64,000 nucleotides of DNA from JAMLJG01 sp035327585 (GTDB lineage: Bacteria; Verrucomicrobiota; Kiritimatiellia; CAIVKH01): contig DAOLDD010000006.1 in NCBI GenBank assembly GCA_035327585.1, forward strand, positions 62,001-126,000, read 5' to 3'. Numbering within the stretch: the first letter of the stretch is position 1; each line of letters begins with the position of its first letter. A program made the translations under genes and the position numbers. Of the stretch, positions 42,529 to 51,321 are shown one piece after another. The notes beneath the pieces were generated by a model. It saw nothing but the letters and a program-made list of their open reading frames with translations, had not been told where the DNA came from and ran no database searches.

Positions 42529-44349
42529 ATGCGACCCCAGCCGCCCGCCTCCGAGCCCTATCGGAAGTACCAGGAGAAGAAAAACGCCCCCAAGGCCGTG
42601 CCGCCGCGCCCGCGGCATAGCGCATTGAGCGCGGCGCGGGGACTGGCGCGCGAGGCGAAGGATTTCCGCTGGCTGGACCTCAACATCCCCTGCCAGGCGG
42701 CGTGCCCGGCGAAGACGGACATCCCGGGCTACCTGGACGCGATCGCGAGGGGGGACTTCGCGGGCGCGTACCTCATCAACCTGCGGGACAACGTATTTCC
42801 CGCCGTCCTTGGCCGGGTGTGCACGCGGCCCTGTGAACCGGTGTGCCGGCACGGGTGGAAGGGGCTGGGCGAGCCGGTGGCGATCTGCTTCTCCAAGCGG
42901 TCTGCGGCGGATTTCCAGCAGCGCGGTGAGCCGGTGGTGCTCGACAAGCTGTTCGCCGATTCCGGCAAGTCCGTCGCCGTGGTGGGCGCGGGCGCGGCGG
43001 GCCTCGCGGCGGCGCGCGAACTGGCGCTGTGGGGGCATCGCGTGACGGTGTACGAGAAGGAGGCCGTGCCCGGTGGGATGATGGTGCAGGGTATTCCCGA
43101 GTTCCGCCTGCCGCGCGCGCTGGTGGCGCAGGAAATTGAGCAGATCCGCCTGCTGGGCGTGGACATCCGTTGCGGGGTCGAGGTTGGCCGCGCAGTCTCG
43201 CTCGACGCGCTGCGCGCGGAACACGACGCGGTGGTGCTCGCCGCGGGTACGGCGCAGGCGAACTGGCCCGGGCTGCCGGGACGCGAGGCGGCGGGCGTCG
43301 AACACGGGTTCCTCTTTTTGCGCGAAGTGAACGCGGGGCGGCGCGCGGAGTTCGGCGCACGCGTCGTGGTGATCGGCGGCGGGTTCACCGCGGTGGACTG
43401 CGCGCGCACGGCGCGGCGACTCGGCGCGACGGCGGTCGGCATGTACTACCGGCGCACCGCCGGTGAGATGTACATCACGCCGGGCGAGGTGGAGGAGATG
43501 GCGCACGAGGGCATCGCGTTCCAGACGCAGGCCAGTCCGGTTTCGCTTCGCGTGGAGGACGGGCGCGTGCGCGCGGTCACGTTCGTGCGCACCGAGGCGG
43601 GCGCGCCGGATGCGGATGGGCGCCGCGCGTTCAACGAACGGCCCGGAACAGAATTCGAGATTGAGGCGGACGCCGTCCTGCTGGCGACGGGTCAGCGGCC
43701 GGACCGCTCGTGGATGCCCGCCGCGTGGGTGGACACCATCGCGCGCGCGAAGCAGGGATTCGTCGCCGTGGAGACGGACGTGTTCGTGGTCGGCGATTTC
43801 GCGGCGGGCGCACGCTCGCTCATTGAGGCCATCGCCGACGGACGGAACGCGGCGCGCGCGGTGGACACGCAACTCATGGGGCGTGAGCGATTCCACGAGG
43901 CCGTGCAGATTGAGGATGCCGGGGGCACGGGGCGCACGCGCGAGATGGACGAGTGGCCGCGCAATCCGATGCCCGTGCTGCCGCTGGAGCAGCGCGACCG
44001 CACCGCCGAGGTCGAGATGGGGTTCGACGACGAGGCGGCGAAAAATGAAGCGAAACGTTGTTATTTGTGCCACTTCAAATACGAAATCGACAATGAGCTG
44101 TGCATCTATTGCGATCGATGCCTGAAAGTGAAGCCGGTCGAAAACTGCATCGTGAAGGTCAGTTCAATGATCTACGATGCGGATGGCCGTATCACCGGGT
44201 ATCACCGGTCGACGGGAGCGAAGGATTACAACCTGCTCTATATCGACCAGGCGCAGTGCATCCGCTGCGGGGCGTGCAAGGACGTGTGTCCCGTGGAGTG
44301 CATTGATTTGCAGAAGGTGTCGCGGCGGACGTGCGTAAACTCAACCTGA
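42529..44349 (+). CDS. GltD-like FAD/NAD(P) oxidoreductase with N- and C-terminal iron-sulfur sites
   Basis: A 606-residue protein counted from the ATG at 42529; the open frame continues to 42148 but overlaps rnpA and rpmH antisense. Order: N-terminal Cys cluster (NIPCQAACPAKTDIPGYL, CTRPCEPVCRHGWKG) as in the glutamate synthase small subunit. An FAD Rossmann (VVGAGAAGLAAARELALWGH) and NAD(P) Rossmann (VVIGGGFTAVDCARTARRLGA) follow. The C-terminal region holds CYLCHFKYEID, CIYCDRCLKVKP and CIRCGACKDVCPVECI, a 2[4Fe-4S] ferredoxin type. The partner large subunit is absent. It could act as a ferredoxin:NAD(P) oxidoreductase module. SD is weak. Confidence 0.9.
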   Translation: MRPQPPASEPYRKYQEKKNAPKAVPPRPRHSALSAARGLAREAKDFRWLDLNIPCQAACPAKTDIPGYLDAIARGDFAGAYLINLRDNVFPAVLGRVCTRPCEPVCRHGWKGLGEPVAICFSKRSAADFQQRGEPVVLDKLFADSGKSVAVVGAGAAGLAAARELALWGHRVTVYEKEAVPGGMMVQGIPEFRLPRALVAQEIEQIRLLGVDIRCGVEVGRAVSLDALRAEHDAVVLAAGTAQANWPGLPGREAAGVEHGFLFLREVNAGRRAEFGARVVVIGGGFTAVDCARTARRLGATAVGMYYRRTAGEMYITPGEVEEMAHEGIAFQTQASPVSLRVEDGRVRAVTFVRTEAGAPDADGRRAFNERPGTEFEIEADAVLLATGQRPDRSWMPAAWVDTIARAKQGFVAVETDVFVVGDFAAGARSLIEAIADGRNAARAVDTQLMGRERFHEAVQIEDAGGTGRTREMDEWPRNPMPVLPLEQRDRTAEVEMGFDDEAAKNEAKRCYLCHFKYEIDNELCIYCDRCLKVKPVENCIVKVSSMIYDADGRITGYHRSTGAKDYNLLYIDQAQCIRCGACKDVCPVECIDLQKVSRRTCVNST

Positions 44350-44361
44350 AGGAGCGGGACG

Positions 44362-44883
44362 ATGAAATTGTTATTCGTGATGACGGTGGTGCTGGCGATG
44401 GGCGTGGTGGCGGCTTCGGCGTTGCAGCCGGGCGACGCGGCGCCTGACTTCAAAGCGATGTCGACGACGGGGTCGGAGTTGAGCCTGGCGGATTACGCGG
44501 GGTCCTGGCTCGTGTTGTACTTCTATCCCAAGTCGTTTACGCCGGGCTGCACGGCGCAGGGCTGTTCGCTGCGCGACGGCTTCTCGCCGATCACCGAGGC
44601 GGGGGCGAAAATCCTGGGCGTGAGCGTGGACAAGTTGGAGACGCAGCAGAAATTCAAGGCGGAACACAAACTGCCGTTTGAATTGCTGGCGGATGCGGAC
44701 GCCGACGTGGCGAAGGCCTACGGCGTCAGCACGCTGATGGGCAAGATGGCCCGGCGCGTGACGTTCATCATCACGCCCGATGGCAAAATCGGCCGCGTGA
44801 TGGAAGACATCAAAACCGGCTCGCACGACGCCCAGGTCCTCGAAGCGCTCAAGGCGCTGCAAACCGGCGACGTCGCCCTATAG
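44362..44883 (+). CDS. Exported peroxiredoxin (Bcp/PrxQ type)
   Basis: A 173-residue thiol peroxidase with a signal peptide (MKLLFVMTVVLAMGVVAASA). The active site is FTPGCTAQGCSLRD: peroxidatic Cys63 and resolving Cys68 spaced as in Bcp/PrxQ. FYPKSF and the GVSVDKLETQQKF segment fit. AAGGAG precedes the ATG by 8 bases. It begins 12 bp after the flavoprotein stop and is probably in the same operon, although the flavoprotein is cytosolic and this protein is exported. Confidence 0.92.
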   Translation: MKLLFVMTVVLAMGVVAASALQPGDAAPDFKAMSTTGSELSLADYAGSWLVLYFYPKSFTPGCTAQGCSLRDGFSPITEAGAKILGVSVDKLETQQKFKAEHKLPFELLADADADVAKAYGVSTLMGKMARRVTFIITPDGKIGRVMEDIKTGSHDAQVLEALKALQTGDVAL

Positions 44884-44985
44884 CCGCGCCCGTAGACGCG
44901 GGCAACCGAACCCGAACGGCGCCCTCATAATTGCTTAACATTTGGCGGCAAACATGGACACTTGGTGCTTTCACCGGGTGATGCC

Positions 44986-46860
44986 ATGACCGAACCGGCC
45001 AAATCCAAGCGACTGATCCAGCTCGGGTCCTTCTTCAAGAATCCGGTCCAGCGGAAGTTGTTTTCCGTCGTGGGTGGCGCGGTCGAAAAGGCGCTCGCGA
45101 TCGACCGGATCAACCAGATCTACTACGCGGCGGCGACCGGCACGGATGACCGGCATTTCATGGACCGGGTGCTCGAGGTGATGAACATCGAGCTGGCGAT
45201 CACCGAATCCGACCTGGCGCGCATCCCGAAAAACGGGCGCCTCGTGGTGGTCGCGAATCATCCCTTCGGCGGCATCGAGGGCATCATTCTCGGGGCGCTG
45301 CTGCGTTCCGTACGCCCGGACGTGAAACTGATGGCGAATTTCCTGCTGAAGTCGGTGCCGGACCTTCATGACTCGATGATTTTTGTCGATCCGTTCGACC
45401 GGGATGAGTCGGCGAAGGTGAACCTGCGCCCGCTCAAGGATTCGATCCGCTGGTTGAAGCAGGGCGGAACGCTTGGCGTTTTCCCCGCCGGCGAAGTGTC
45501 GCACATCGACCTGCGGCGCGGCGGCATCCGCGATCCGGAGTGGAGCACGACCATCGCGCGGCTGGTGCAGATGACCGAGTCGCCCGTGCTGCCGGTATTC
45601 TTCGCGGGATCGAACAGTTTCATCTTCCAGGTGCTGGGCCTGGTGCATCCGCGCCTGCGCACGGGTATGTTGCCGCGCGAGCTGGTCAACAAGACCAACA
45701 AGCAGATCGAAGTGCGGATCGGGCACTTGATCCCCTGGAAGCGCCTCGCCGAATTGCCGGACGAGCGGGCGGTGATGGATTACCTGCGATTGCGCACGTA
45801 CCACCTGCGGCGCCGTCGCTCGGAGCGGGAACAGCCGGTGCGGCGCGCGATCTTTCCGATTCGCATGGTGGAGCCGGAACAGATGGATGTGGCGCCGCCG
45901 GTGGCCGCCGGCTTGTTGAAGGCGGAGATTGAGCACCTGCCGCCGGAACAAAAACTGATCGAGAGCGGCGACTACGCCGTGTATTTCGGCGAGTCCGCGC
46001 AGATGCCCCACCTCATGCGCGAGATCGGCCGCCTGCGCGAACTGACGTTCCGCGGCGTGGGCGAGGGCACCGGACACGCGATCGACCTCGACCGCTTCGA
46101 CGACTACTACGTGCATTTGTTTCTGTGGAACCGCGTGAAGGACGAACTGGTCGGCGCGTACCGGCTCGGGCGTGCGGATGAAATCGTCCGACGCCTCGGC
46201 GTGCGCGGGCTCTACACGAGCACGCTGTTCCGCTACCGGCGCCGGCTGTTGAACCGGCTGGGGTCGGCGCTGGAGATGGGACGCTCGTTCGTGCGGCCCG
46301 AGTACCAGAAGAATTTTTCGTCCCTGCTGCTGCTGTGGAAGGGCGTGGCGAATTACGTCGCGTTGCACCCGCAATACAAGGTGCTGTTCGGGCCGGTCAG
46401 CGTGAACAACGACTACCAGTCGTCCTCGCGCCAGTTGATGGTCGCTTTCCTGAAGATGAACAACTTTCTCCCGGAGCTGGCGAAGCTGGTGAAGGCCCGG
46501 AAGCCGCTGCGCACGAATCCGCTGCACGCGTGGCAGCTCAAGCGGCAGCGCGCGGTGGTGAACGACCTGGATGAAGTCGAGGCGCTCATTTCGGACATCG
46601 AATCCGATTTGAAGGGCGTGCCGATTTTGTTGCGCCAGTACCTGCGGCTGGGCGGCAAGCTGCTGGGCTTCAACATCGATCCCGCATTCAGCTACGTGCT
46701 CGACGGGTTGATCCTCGTGGACCTCACGGAGACCGACCCCGCTCTGCTCGCGAAATACATGGGCCGCGAGCGCCTCGAGAAATTCCTCGCGTTCCACGGC
46801 AAGACGCTGCCGCCAACGGATGGTTTGATTTCGATCCCCGCGGGCTTGTCCCGCGGGTGA
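44986..46860 (+). CDS. Bifunctional acyltransferase fusion (PlsC/OlsA-like plus OlsB-like), ornithine-lipid type
   Basis: A 624-residue protein counted from the ATG at 44986; in-frame TTG/GTG codons from 44962 are alternatives. The N-terminal half is an acyltransferase with VVANHPFGGIEG (NHxxxxD-type site), FPAGEVS and VLPVFFAGSN. The C-terminal half (about 310-560) matches the hemolysin-like OlsB N-acyltransferase (YAVYFGESAQMPHLMREIGRLRE, FDDYYVHLFLWN, FVRPEYQKNFSSLLLLWKG). This fusion is the OlsF plan, which makes ornithine or related aminolipids. Its last residues and stop are encoded in a large palindrome. Confidence 0.85.
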   Translation: MTEPAKSKRLIQLGSFFKNPVQRKLFSVVGGAVEKALAIDRINQIYYAAATGTDDRHFMDRVLEVMNIELAITESDLARIPKNGRLVVVANHPFGGIEGIILGALLRSVRPDVKLMANFLLKSVPDLHDSMIFVDPFDRDESAKVNLRPLKDSIRWLKQGGTLGVFPAGEVSHIDLRRGGIRDPEWSTTIARLVQMTESPVLPVFFAGSNSFIFQVLGLVHPRLRTGMLPRELVNKTNKQIEVRIGHLIPWKRLAELPDERAVMDYLRLRTYHLRRRRSEREQPVRRAIFPIRMVEPEQMDVAPPVAAGLLKAEIEHLPPEQKLIESGDYAVYFGESAQMPHLMREIGRLRELTFRGVGEGTGHAIDLDRFDDYYVHLFLWNRVKDELVGAYRLGRADEIVRRLGVRGLYTSTLFRYRRRLLNRLGSALEMGRSFVRPEYQKNFSSLLLLWKGVANYVALHPQYKVLFGPVSVNNDYQSSSRQLMVAFLKMNNFLPELAKLVKARKPLRTNPLHAWQLKRQRAVVNDLDEVEALISDIESDLKGVPILLRQYLRLGGKLLGFNIDPAFSYVLDGLILVDLTETDPALLAKYMGRERLEKFLAFHGKTLPPTDGLISIPAGLSRG

Positions 46861-46928
46861 AGGAATGTTCAGGCTACCCGGCAGCCATAGCCTGAAAACT
46901 TTCGCTCCCGCGGGGCAAGCCCGCGGGG
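46836..46928. terminator. Nested 93-bp palindrome between convergent genes
   Basis: The outer arms 46836-46857 and 46907-46928 are 22-bp reverse complements with one mismatch (a G:U pair in RNA). An inner stem TTCAGGCT (46868-46875) / AGCCTGAA (46889-46896) lies inside. The stop codon of the acyltransferase is at 46858, directly after the left arm, so its last residues (PAGLSRG) are repeat-encoded. It sits between convergent genes and may terminate both. Confidence 0.6.
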
Positions 46929-46942
46929 GGCGGGATCAGTCA

Positions 46943-48352
46943 CTACAGCTTCGCCGCGAGCGCTTCCACCGCCTTGCGCGCGCCTTGCACGCAGTCGGGG
47001 ATGCCGACGCCGCGGTAGGAGCTGCCGGCGAGGTGCAGGCCCGGCAGGGTGGCGGCTGCGCGCTCCAATTCCGCCACGCGGTCGAGGTGACCGACGTCGT
47101 ATTGCGGGTTCGCCTTCGACCAGCGGTAAATGCGGTGGAAGAGCGGCTCGGCGCGGATGCCGAGGATGGACTCCAGTTCGCGGCGAACGACCGCGAGCAG
47201 TTCGTCCTCCGGCCACCCGGCCATCGCCTCGTTCGTATGTCCGCCGACGAAGGTGCGGATGAGGACGCAGCCGTCCGGCGCGCGGTGCCGGAATTTCGTG
47301 GAGGCCCAGGTGATGGCGATGAGCGAACGGCCCTCGCACGCGGGGATCATCACGCCGAATCCGTCCAGGGGCCGCTCGCGCGGAATGTCATCGAGCAGGT
47401 ACGCGAGTGAAATCGTTGCGGTGCTCACATAGCGGAACGCGCGCAGGTTTGCGGCGAGCGTGGGGTGCGCCTGTTCGAGCAGTGCGGCCGTGTGAGCGGC
47501 CGGCGTCGTGGCGATGACGGCGTCAGACGTCCAGCCTTCGCCGGTTTCCGGTTGGATTACCGCCCGGCCCTCGCGCCAGGTGATTGAGCGAATGGGCGAA
47601 TTCAGACGGAGGTCGCCATCCAGCTTGCGCGTGACGGCCTCCACGAGCGAGCCCATGCCGTGGCGGAGCGAGTTGAACATGGCCGTTCCCGCGGCGCGTG
47701 GACCGCCGGTGGGACGCGGCAGGCGGCGTACCGCCCGTGCTGCGCGGATCAGGCTGCCGTATTCACGCTCCATCGCCTGCAGGCGGGGGAACGTGGCCTG
47801 CATGCTCAACCGTTCCGGATCGCTGACGAAAATGCCCCCGAGCAGCGGTCCGGCGATGCGGTCGAGGCACTCACGACCGAAGCGTCGTCGGATGAAGGAG
47901 CCGAGCGATTCGTCGCCGGTTTCGCGCCGGCGGGGCAGCACGAAATCGCCCGCCATTCGCAATTTGCCGACCGGCGAAATCAGCGGCGAGAACACGAACG
48001 GCATCAACTGCGTCGGGATGGTGAGACGGAAGCCGGTGGGGAAGGGCACGAGGCGTCCGTTGCGCAGCACGTAGACGCGCTTCTCGATTTCGTTCGATGG
48101 GATGAGGTCATCACCCAGACCCACGTCATGGCACAGTTGCAGACCGGCTGGTTTTTCCACGATGAAGGAGTCGGGCCCGCCCTCGATCGTGAATTCGCGT
48201 TCGCGTTCCGTGACGATTTTACCACCCCAGCGCGGCCCGGCTTCCACGAGCGTGTAGCGCGCCGCCAGCCCGCGCGCCGCGATCTCCCGCTGGAGATAAA
48301 ACGCCCCCGCAAGCCCCGTGATCCCGCCGCCGATAATGGTGATGTGTTTCAT
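46943..48352 (-). CDS. hemY: Protoporphyrinogen/coproporphyrinogen oxidase (HemY/CgoX type)
   Basis: FAD-dependent six-electron oxidation of a porphyrinogen. The ATG at 48352 gives 469 residues. GGGITGLAGAFYLQRE is the dinucleotide fold, followed by EAGPRWGGKI and TIEGGPDSF. LGGIFVSDPERLSM and the C-terminal GSSYRGVGIPDCVQGA are diagnostic. It lies in the order hemQ-hemE-hemY. The presence of HemQ suggests the substrate may be coproporphyrinogen III (CgoX role). This is inference from context. Confidence 0.94.
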   Translation of the reverse strand: MKHITIIGGGITGLAGAFYLQREIAARGLAARYTLVEAGPRWGGKIVTEREREFTIEGGPDSFIVEKPAGLQLCHDVGLGDDLIPSNEIEKRVYVLRNGRLVPFPTGFRLTIPTQLMPFVFSPLISPVGKLRMAGDFVLPRRRETGDESLGSFIRRRFGRECLDRIAGPLLGGIFVSDPERLSMQATFPRLQAMEREYGSLIRAARAVRRLPRPTGGPRAAGTAMFNSLRHGMGSLVEAVTRKLDGDLRLNSPIRSITWREGRAVIQPETGEGWTSDAVIATTPAAHTAALLEQAHPTLAANLRAFRYVSTATISLAYLLDDIPRERPLDGFGVMIPACEGRSLIAITWASTKFRHRAPDGCVLIRTFVGGHTNEAMAGWPEDELLAVVRRELESILGIRAEPLFHRIYRWSKANPQYDVGHLDRVAELERAAATLPGLHLAGSSYRGVGIPDCVQGARKAVEALAAKL

Positions 48353-48388
48353 CAAAAAGTCACCAGCCAGGTCGCCGGGAAGAATTTA

Positions 48389-48463
48389 ACCACGGAAAGC
48401 ACGGAATTTCGCGGAAGAAGGAGTCTGAAAATTGTTCCGTGCACTTCCGTGAATTCCGTGGTT
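48389..48463. repeat. 9/10-base word array CACGGAA / TTCCGTG between hemE and hemY
   Basis: The left words are CACGGAAAG, CACGGAATTT and CGCGGAAG. The right words are TTCCGTGCAC, TTCCGTGAA and TTCCGTGG. They form an imperfect hairpin upstream of hemY. Same family as 4861-4940 and 50371-50400. Confidence 0.75.
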
Positions 48464-48501
48464 CCACCTCTGCTCCGCATCCTTTGCACCTTGCGGTGAT
48501 T

Positions 48502-49557
48502 CTAGCGGTTGGAGCGCTCATGAACGAAATCGACGAGGAGGCGGACATGGTCGACGGGGGTGGGCTCCAGGACGCCGTGGCCGAGATTGAAGATGTGGCC
48601 GGGACGGCCGCGGACAGAGTCGAGGATGCGGGCGGCCTGGCGGCGGATTTCGTCGGGCGGGCCGAGCAGGACGACGGGGTCGAGATTGCCCTGCGTCGCC
48701 GCGGGGCGCTTCAGTCCATCCCATGCGGCGGCAAGGTCCACGCGCCAGTCGACGCCAACCACATCGCAGCCGGCGTCGTGCATCAGGTTCAAGAAGCCGC
48801 CGGTGCCTGTGCCGAAGTGAATGCGCGGAACCGGTCTGTGGCGGGTGGCGCGTTCGAGCGCGATGCGTGAATAGGGAAGCGCGTAGCGTTCGTAATCCGC
48901 CGGGCTGAGTGCGCCAGCCCAACTGTCGAACAGTTGCACCGCATCGACGCCCGCCTCCACTTGCGCGGCCAGATAGTCGCCGATGGCTTCCGCGAGAAGC
49001 GTCATCAGGCGGGTCCACGCGGCGGGTTCGCGGTACATGAACGCGCGCGCCCGCGCGAAGTCGCGGGAACCCGCGCCTTCGATCGCGTAGCACGCGAGCG
49101 TAAACGGGGCGCCCGAAAACCCAATAAGCGGCTTGCGCCCGGCTAGCTCCCGTTGCACCAGCCGGATGGCATCCAACGTGAAGCCAAGCTCCCCGGCGGC
49201 GGCAATGGGGCGCAGCCGACCGATGTCTTCCGGGGTGCGAAGCGGGTTGTGGATCAGCGGCCCTTCACCCTTGATGAATTCGAGTTGCAAGCCCATCGGT
49301 TCGAGCAGCGTCAGGATGTCCGCGAAGATGATCGCGGCGTCCAGGTCGAACGCCCGCATCGGTTGCAGCGTGATTTCCGCCGCGACGGCGTGGTCTTTTA
49401 CCATGTTCAGGATGCCGCCGTGCTTTGCTTTAACCGCGCGGTATTCCGGCATGTAGCGCCCCGCCTGCCGCATCAGCCACACCGGGGTGAACGGCGTGGG
49501 TTCGCGGCGGCAGGCTTGGAGGAATGGGGTGGTGGAGTGGTGGAGTGATGGCGTCAT
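48502..49557 (-). CDS. hemE: Uroporphyrinogen decarboxylase
   Basis: Converts uroporphyrinogen III to coproporphyrinogen III. The 351 residues contain TPVWLMRQAGRYMPEYR (active-site Arg), FADILTLLEPMG (catalytic Asp) and FSGAPFTLACYAIEG. IHFGTGTGGFL and FNLGHGVLEPTP follow. The ATG at 49557 overlaps the hemQ stop (ATGA). The codons right after it belong to a TGGAGTR word repeat read on this strand, so residues 1-13 (MTPSLHHSTTPFL) are repeat-derived. Confidence 0.96.
   Translation of the reverse strand: MTPSLHHSTTPFLQACRREPTPFTPVWLMRQAGRYMPEYRAVKAKHGGILNMVKDHAVAAEITLQPMRAFDLDAAIIFADILTLLEPMGLQLEFIKGEGPLIHNPLRTPEDIGRLRPIAAAGELGFTLDAIRLVQRELAGRKPLIGFSGAPFTLACYAIEGAGSRDFARARAFMYREPAAWTRLMTLLAEAIGDYLAAQVEAGVDAVQLFDSWAGALSPADYERYALPYSRIALERATRHRPVPRIHFGTGTGGFLNLMHDAGCDVVGVDWRVDLAAAWDGLKRPAATQGNLDPVVLLGPPDEIRRQAARILDSVRGRPGHIFNLGHGVLEPTPVDHVRLLVDFVHERSNR
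49515..49550. repeat. 8-base word array TGGTGGAG at hemQ-hemE junction
   Basis: GGAATGGGG, TGGTGGAG, TGGTGGAG, TGATGGCG in tandem. Same family as 6991-7060 and 25566-25632, here with one arm only. It lies entirely within the first codons of hemE. Confidence 0.7.
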
Positions 49558-50294
49558 GATTCCAGCGTCCCGCCCGGGCGCTGCCAGATGGCCTTGCCGA
49601 TGAAGAAGGGGCCGAGTCGTTCGAGGAATTCCGAGGTCTGGCGCGTCTTGCGCATGGCCTGGACCATGGCGGAGAGCGGGAAGAGTTCCCTGCCGATGAG
49701 GCCGATCACGAAGTCGTTGTCGTTCGTATCCAGGCCGCGGCAGTCGAGGCGGATGTCGTTGCCGAAGTCGCCCGCGCTGAACAGCGCGCCGAGCGTGCCG
49801 TGTTCACTGAGGATTTCGCGCTGCTCGGCCGCCGGCAGTTTTTCGAAGCTGCCCTTGCGACGGAGCGGGTACCAGACGTGCCAGGGCGCGTCCGGGTTTG
49901 TCGCGCGCTGGATGGGCCGGTTGAAGAGGACGTGCGGCAGGTCCGCCTCGTAGCCGATGGAATAGGAGCGGCCCAGCATCGTGAATGCCGGTTTCAGCGT
50001 GAGTTCGGAAAAGGCGGACTGCTGGAGGAAGTCCCGCAGCGTCGCCACGAAGAATTCCGGGTGTTCATGCCAGGTCAGCAGGGCGACGCCGTCCGGGTCA
50101 TTGATATCGCGGTACAGCGTGGCCGCCATGCCGCTGCTGGCGAGCGCCTGTTTGAGCGCCTGTTCGTTGCGGGCATCGCCGAACACGAGCAATTGCATGA
50201 ACAGCCGTCGGTTAAGCGAAATCGCCTGCCCCGCCGCGTCGCGGCCCTTTTCGGACAAGTCAGGAATCGAAGGAGGTGCACCCTGCGGTTTCAT
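49554..50294 (-). CDS. hemQ: Chlorite dismutase-family protein, HemQ (coproheme decarboxylase) type
   Basis: The ATG at 50294 gives 246 residues. The 40 earlier in-frame residues come from word repeats. The fold is recognisable from RRLFMQLLVFGDARN, TWHEHPEFFVATLRDFL and YPLRRKGSFEKLPAAEQREILSEHGTLG. The last carries the His expected to ligate heme or coproheme. NDFVIGLIGRELFPLSAMVQAMR is typical of the family. The gene heads a heme operon, which favours a HemQ role over chlorite detoxification. Confidence 0.9.
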   Translation of the reverse strand: MKPQGAPPSIPDLSEKGRDAAGQAISLNRRLFMQLLVFGDARNEQALKQALASSGMAATLYRDINDPDGVALLTWHEHPEFFVATLRDFLQQSAFSELTLKPAFTMLGRSYSIGYEADLPHVLFNRPIQRATNPDAPWHVWYPLRRKGSFEKLPAAEQREILSEHGTLGALFSAGDFGNDIRLDCRGLDTNDNDFVIGLIGRELFPLSAMVQAMRKTRQTSEFLERLGPFFIGKAIWQRPGGTLES

Positions 50295-50370
50295 AGGCGT
50301 GAGAGCGTACCGCAGGAACCGCCCCGCCTCCACCCTGAAATCACGCCTCCACATGCGGAAGGGGAATTCC

Positions 50371-50452
50371 CACCACGGAGCGCACGGAGGACACGGAGAG
50401 GAGGACCGCGACAAAAGCCCACCATCGTCCTCGTCGTCGTCCTCGTCCTCGA
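50371..50452. repeat. CACGGAGNN 9-base words and CGTCCT 6-base words
   Basis: CACGGAGCG, CACGGAGGA, CACGGAGAG at about 50372-50400. CGTCCT, CGTCGT, CGTCCT, CGTCCT at about 50426-50450. The first is related to 4861-4940, the second to the complement of 4967-4990. They lie in the 280-bp gap between hemQ and the AbiE remnant, which holds no other recognisable feature. Confidence 0.7.
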
Positions 50453-50574
50453 ATTGGTTTTAAAGCACTTCTGCGACAATCGAGGATAAAAATGAGACAG
50501 AGCGGGCCGGGCCGACAAAAAAAGAGAAGGTCCCCCACCTTTCCGCGCATCCTTGCAGTAATCCGTTTGCGCTG

Positions 50575-50703
50575 TTAGAGAATGCGTTCCATGCCGAAGT
50601 ACTGGAGAAGTTCGTTGAACGGACGGCCCCGCGATTTGGCGAGGGCGAGCAGCCGATCATGGACCGAGTGCGCCATATTGGTGGGCTTCTCGCGCGAGGT
50701 CAC
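50575..50703 (-). pseudogene. Truncated AbiEii-type nucleotidyltransferase toxin gene
   Basis: A GTG at 50703 overlaps the AbiEi stop (GTGA) and opens 42 codons. They match the start of AbiEii/AbiGii toxins: NMAHSVHDRLLALAKSRGRPF, then NELLQYFGMERIL, then TAA. Full toxins have about 250-300 residues, including the GSx10DxD catalytic site. Here nothing AbiEii-like follows in any frame before the word repeats. The toxin is therefore a 5' remnant, and the antitoxin gene upstream is orphaned. Confidence 0.8.
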
Positions 50704-51317
50704 AGCGATGCCTCCAGATAGGGTTGCATGACCTTCTGCACACGGCAAACGCGGGCGTATTTCATCAGTTTGTCGGATCGGAGCCCGACGTTTTCCCGAT
50801 AGCGGCGCAGCGCGTCGAGCACGGTATCGAGTCCGATCTTGTTGCGGTACTTGAAGCAGTCCGCGATGGTCTTTTCGGGCGAGTAGATGCGCACGTGGCT
50901 TCCGTCAACGGTGTGCGTCTCAACACCCTGTGCGTGCGCATCGGGACTGAACCAGAAGGTCCGGATGGGTGGATGGGCGAGGCGCGGCGGTCGTACCCCG
51001 CGCGGGAATGCGCAATCCACGGCGTGGGGTATCTGATCGGTGAGGCGGTGCCATGCGAGCGCGGAGACCAGACAGATGACGGCGCGTGGCGCGGCGCGGC
51101 TGACAATGAGAAGGTCGGGATGGGTTTGTGGTCGCATGTCGGCAAGGCTGTACAGCCCCCGCCCGAGAGATGTGATGAAGCCCTTCTGCCGGAGCCGGAA
51201 AAGTGTCATGCTGTGGATGCCGGCCTTGCGCGCCTCATTGAAGCGCAGGATTCCCCCGTGGGCGCGGAAGACGTCCAGGGGGTTGCGTCGGCGCGACTTG
51301 GTTCGCGTGCGGTTCAT
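50700..51317 (-). CDS. AbiEi-type antitoxin / transcriptional regulator
   Basis: A 205-residue protein with an N-terminal winged helix (VFRAHGGILRFNEARKAGIH, LFRLRQKGFITSLGRGLYSL). The C-terminal AbiEi domain follows (ICLVSALAWHRLTDQIPHAV, VRIYSPEKTIADCFKYRNKIG, ALRRYRENVG). AbiEi proteins repress their own promoter through inverted repeats and counter AbiEii. The AbiEii partner is truncated, so only regulation may remain. A perfect inverted repeat CACATCAC-N10-GTGATGTG lies 5 bp upstream of its start codon. Confidence 0.9.
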   Translation of the reverse strand: MNRTRTKSRRRNPLDVFRAHGGILRFNEARKAGIHSMTLFRLRQKGFITSLGRGLYSLADMRPQTHPDLLIVSRAAPRAVICLVSALAWHRLTDQIPHAVDCAFPRGVRPPRLAHPPIRTFWFSPDAHAQGVETHTVDGSHVRIYSPEKTIADCFKYRNKIGLDTVLDALRRYRENVGLRSDKLMKYARVCRVQKVMQPYLEASL

Positions 51318-51321
51318 AACT

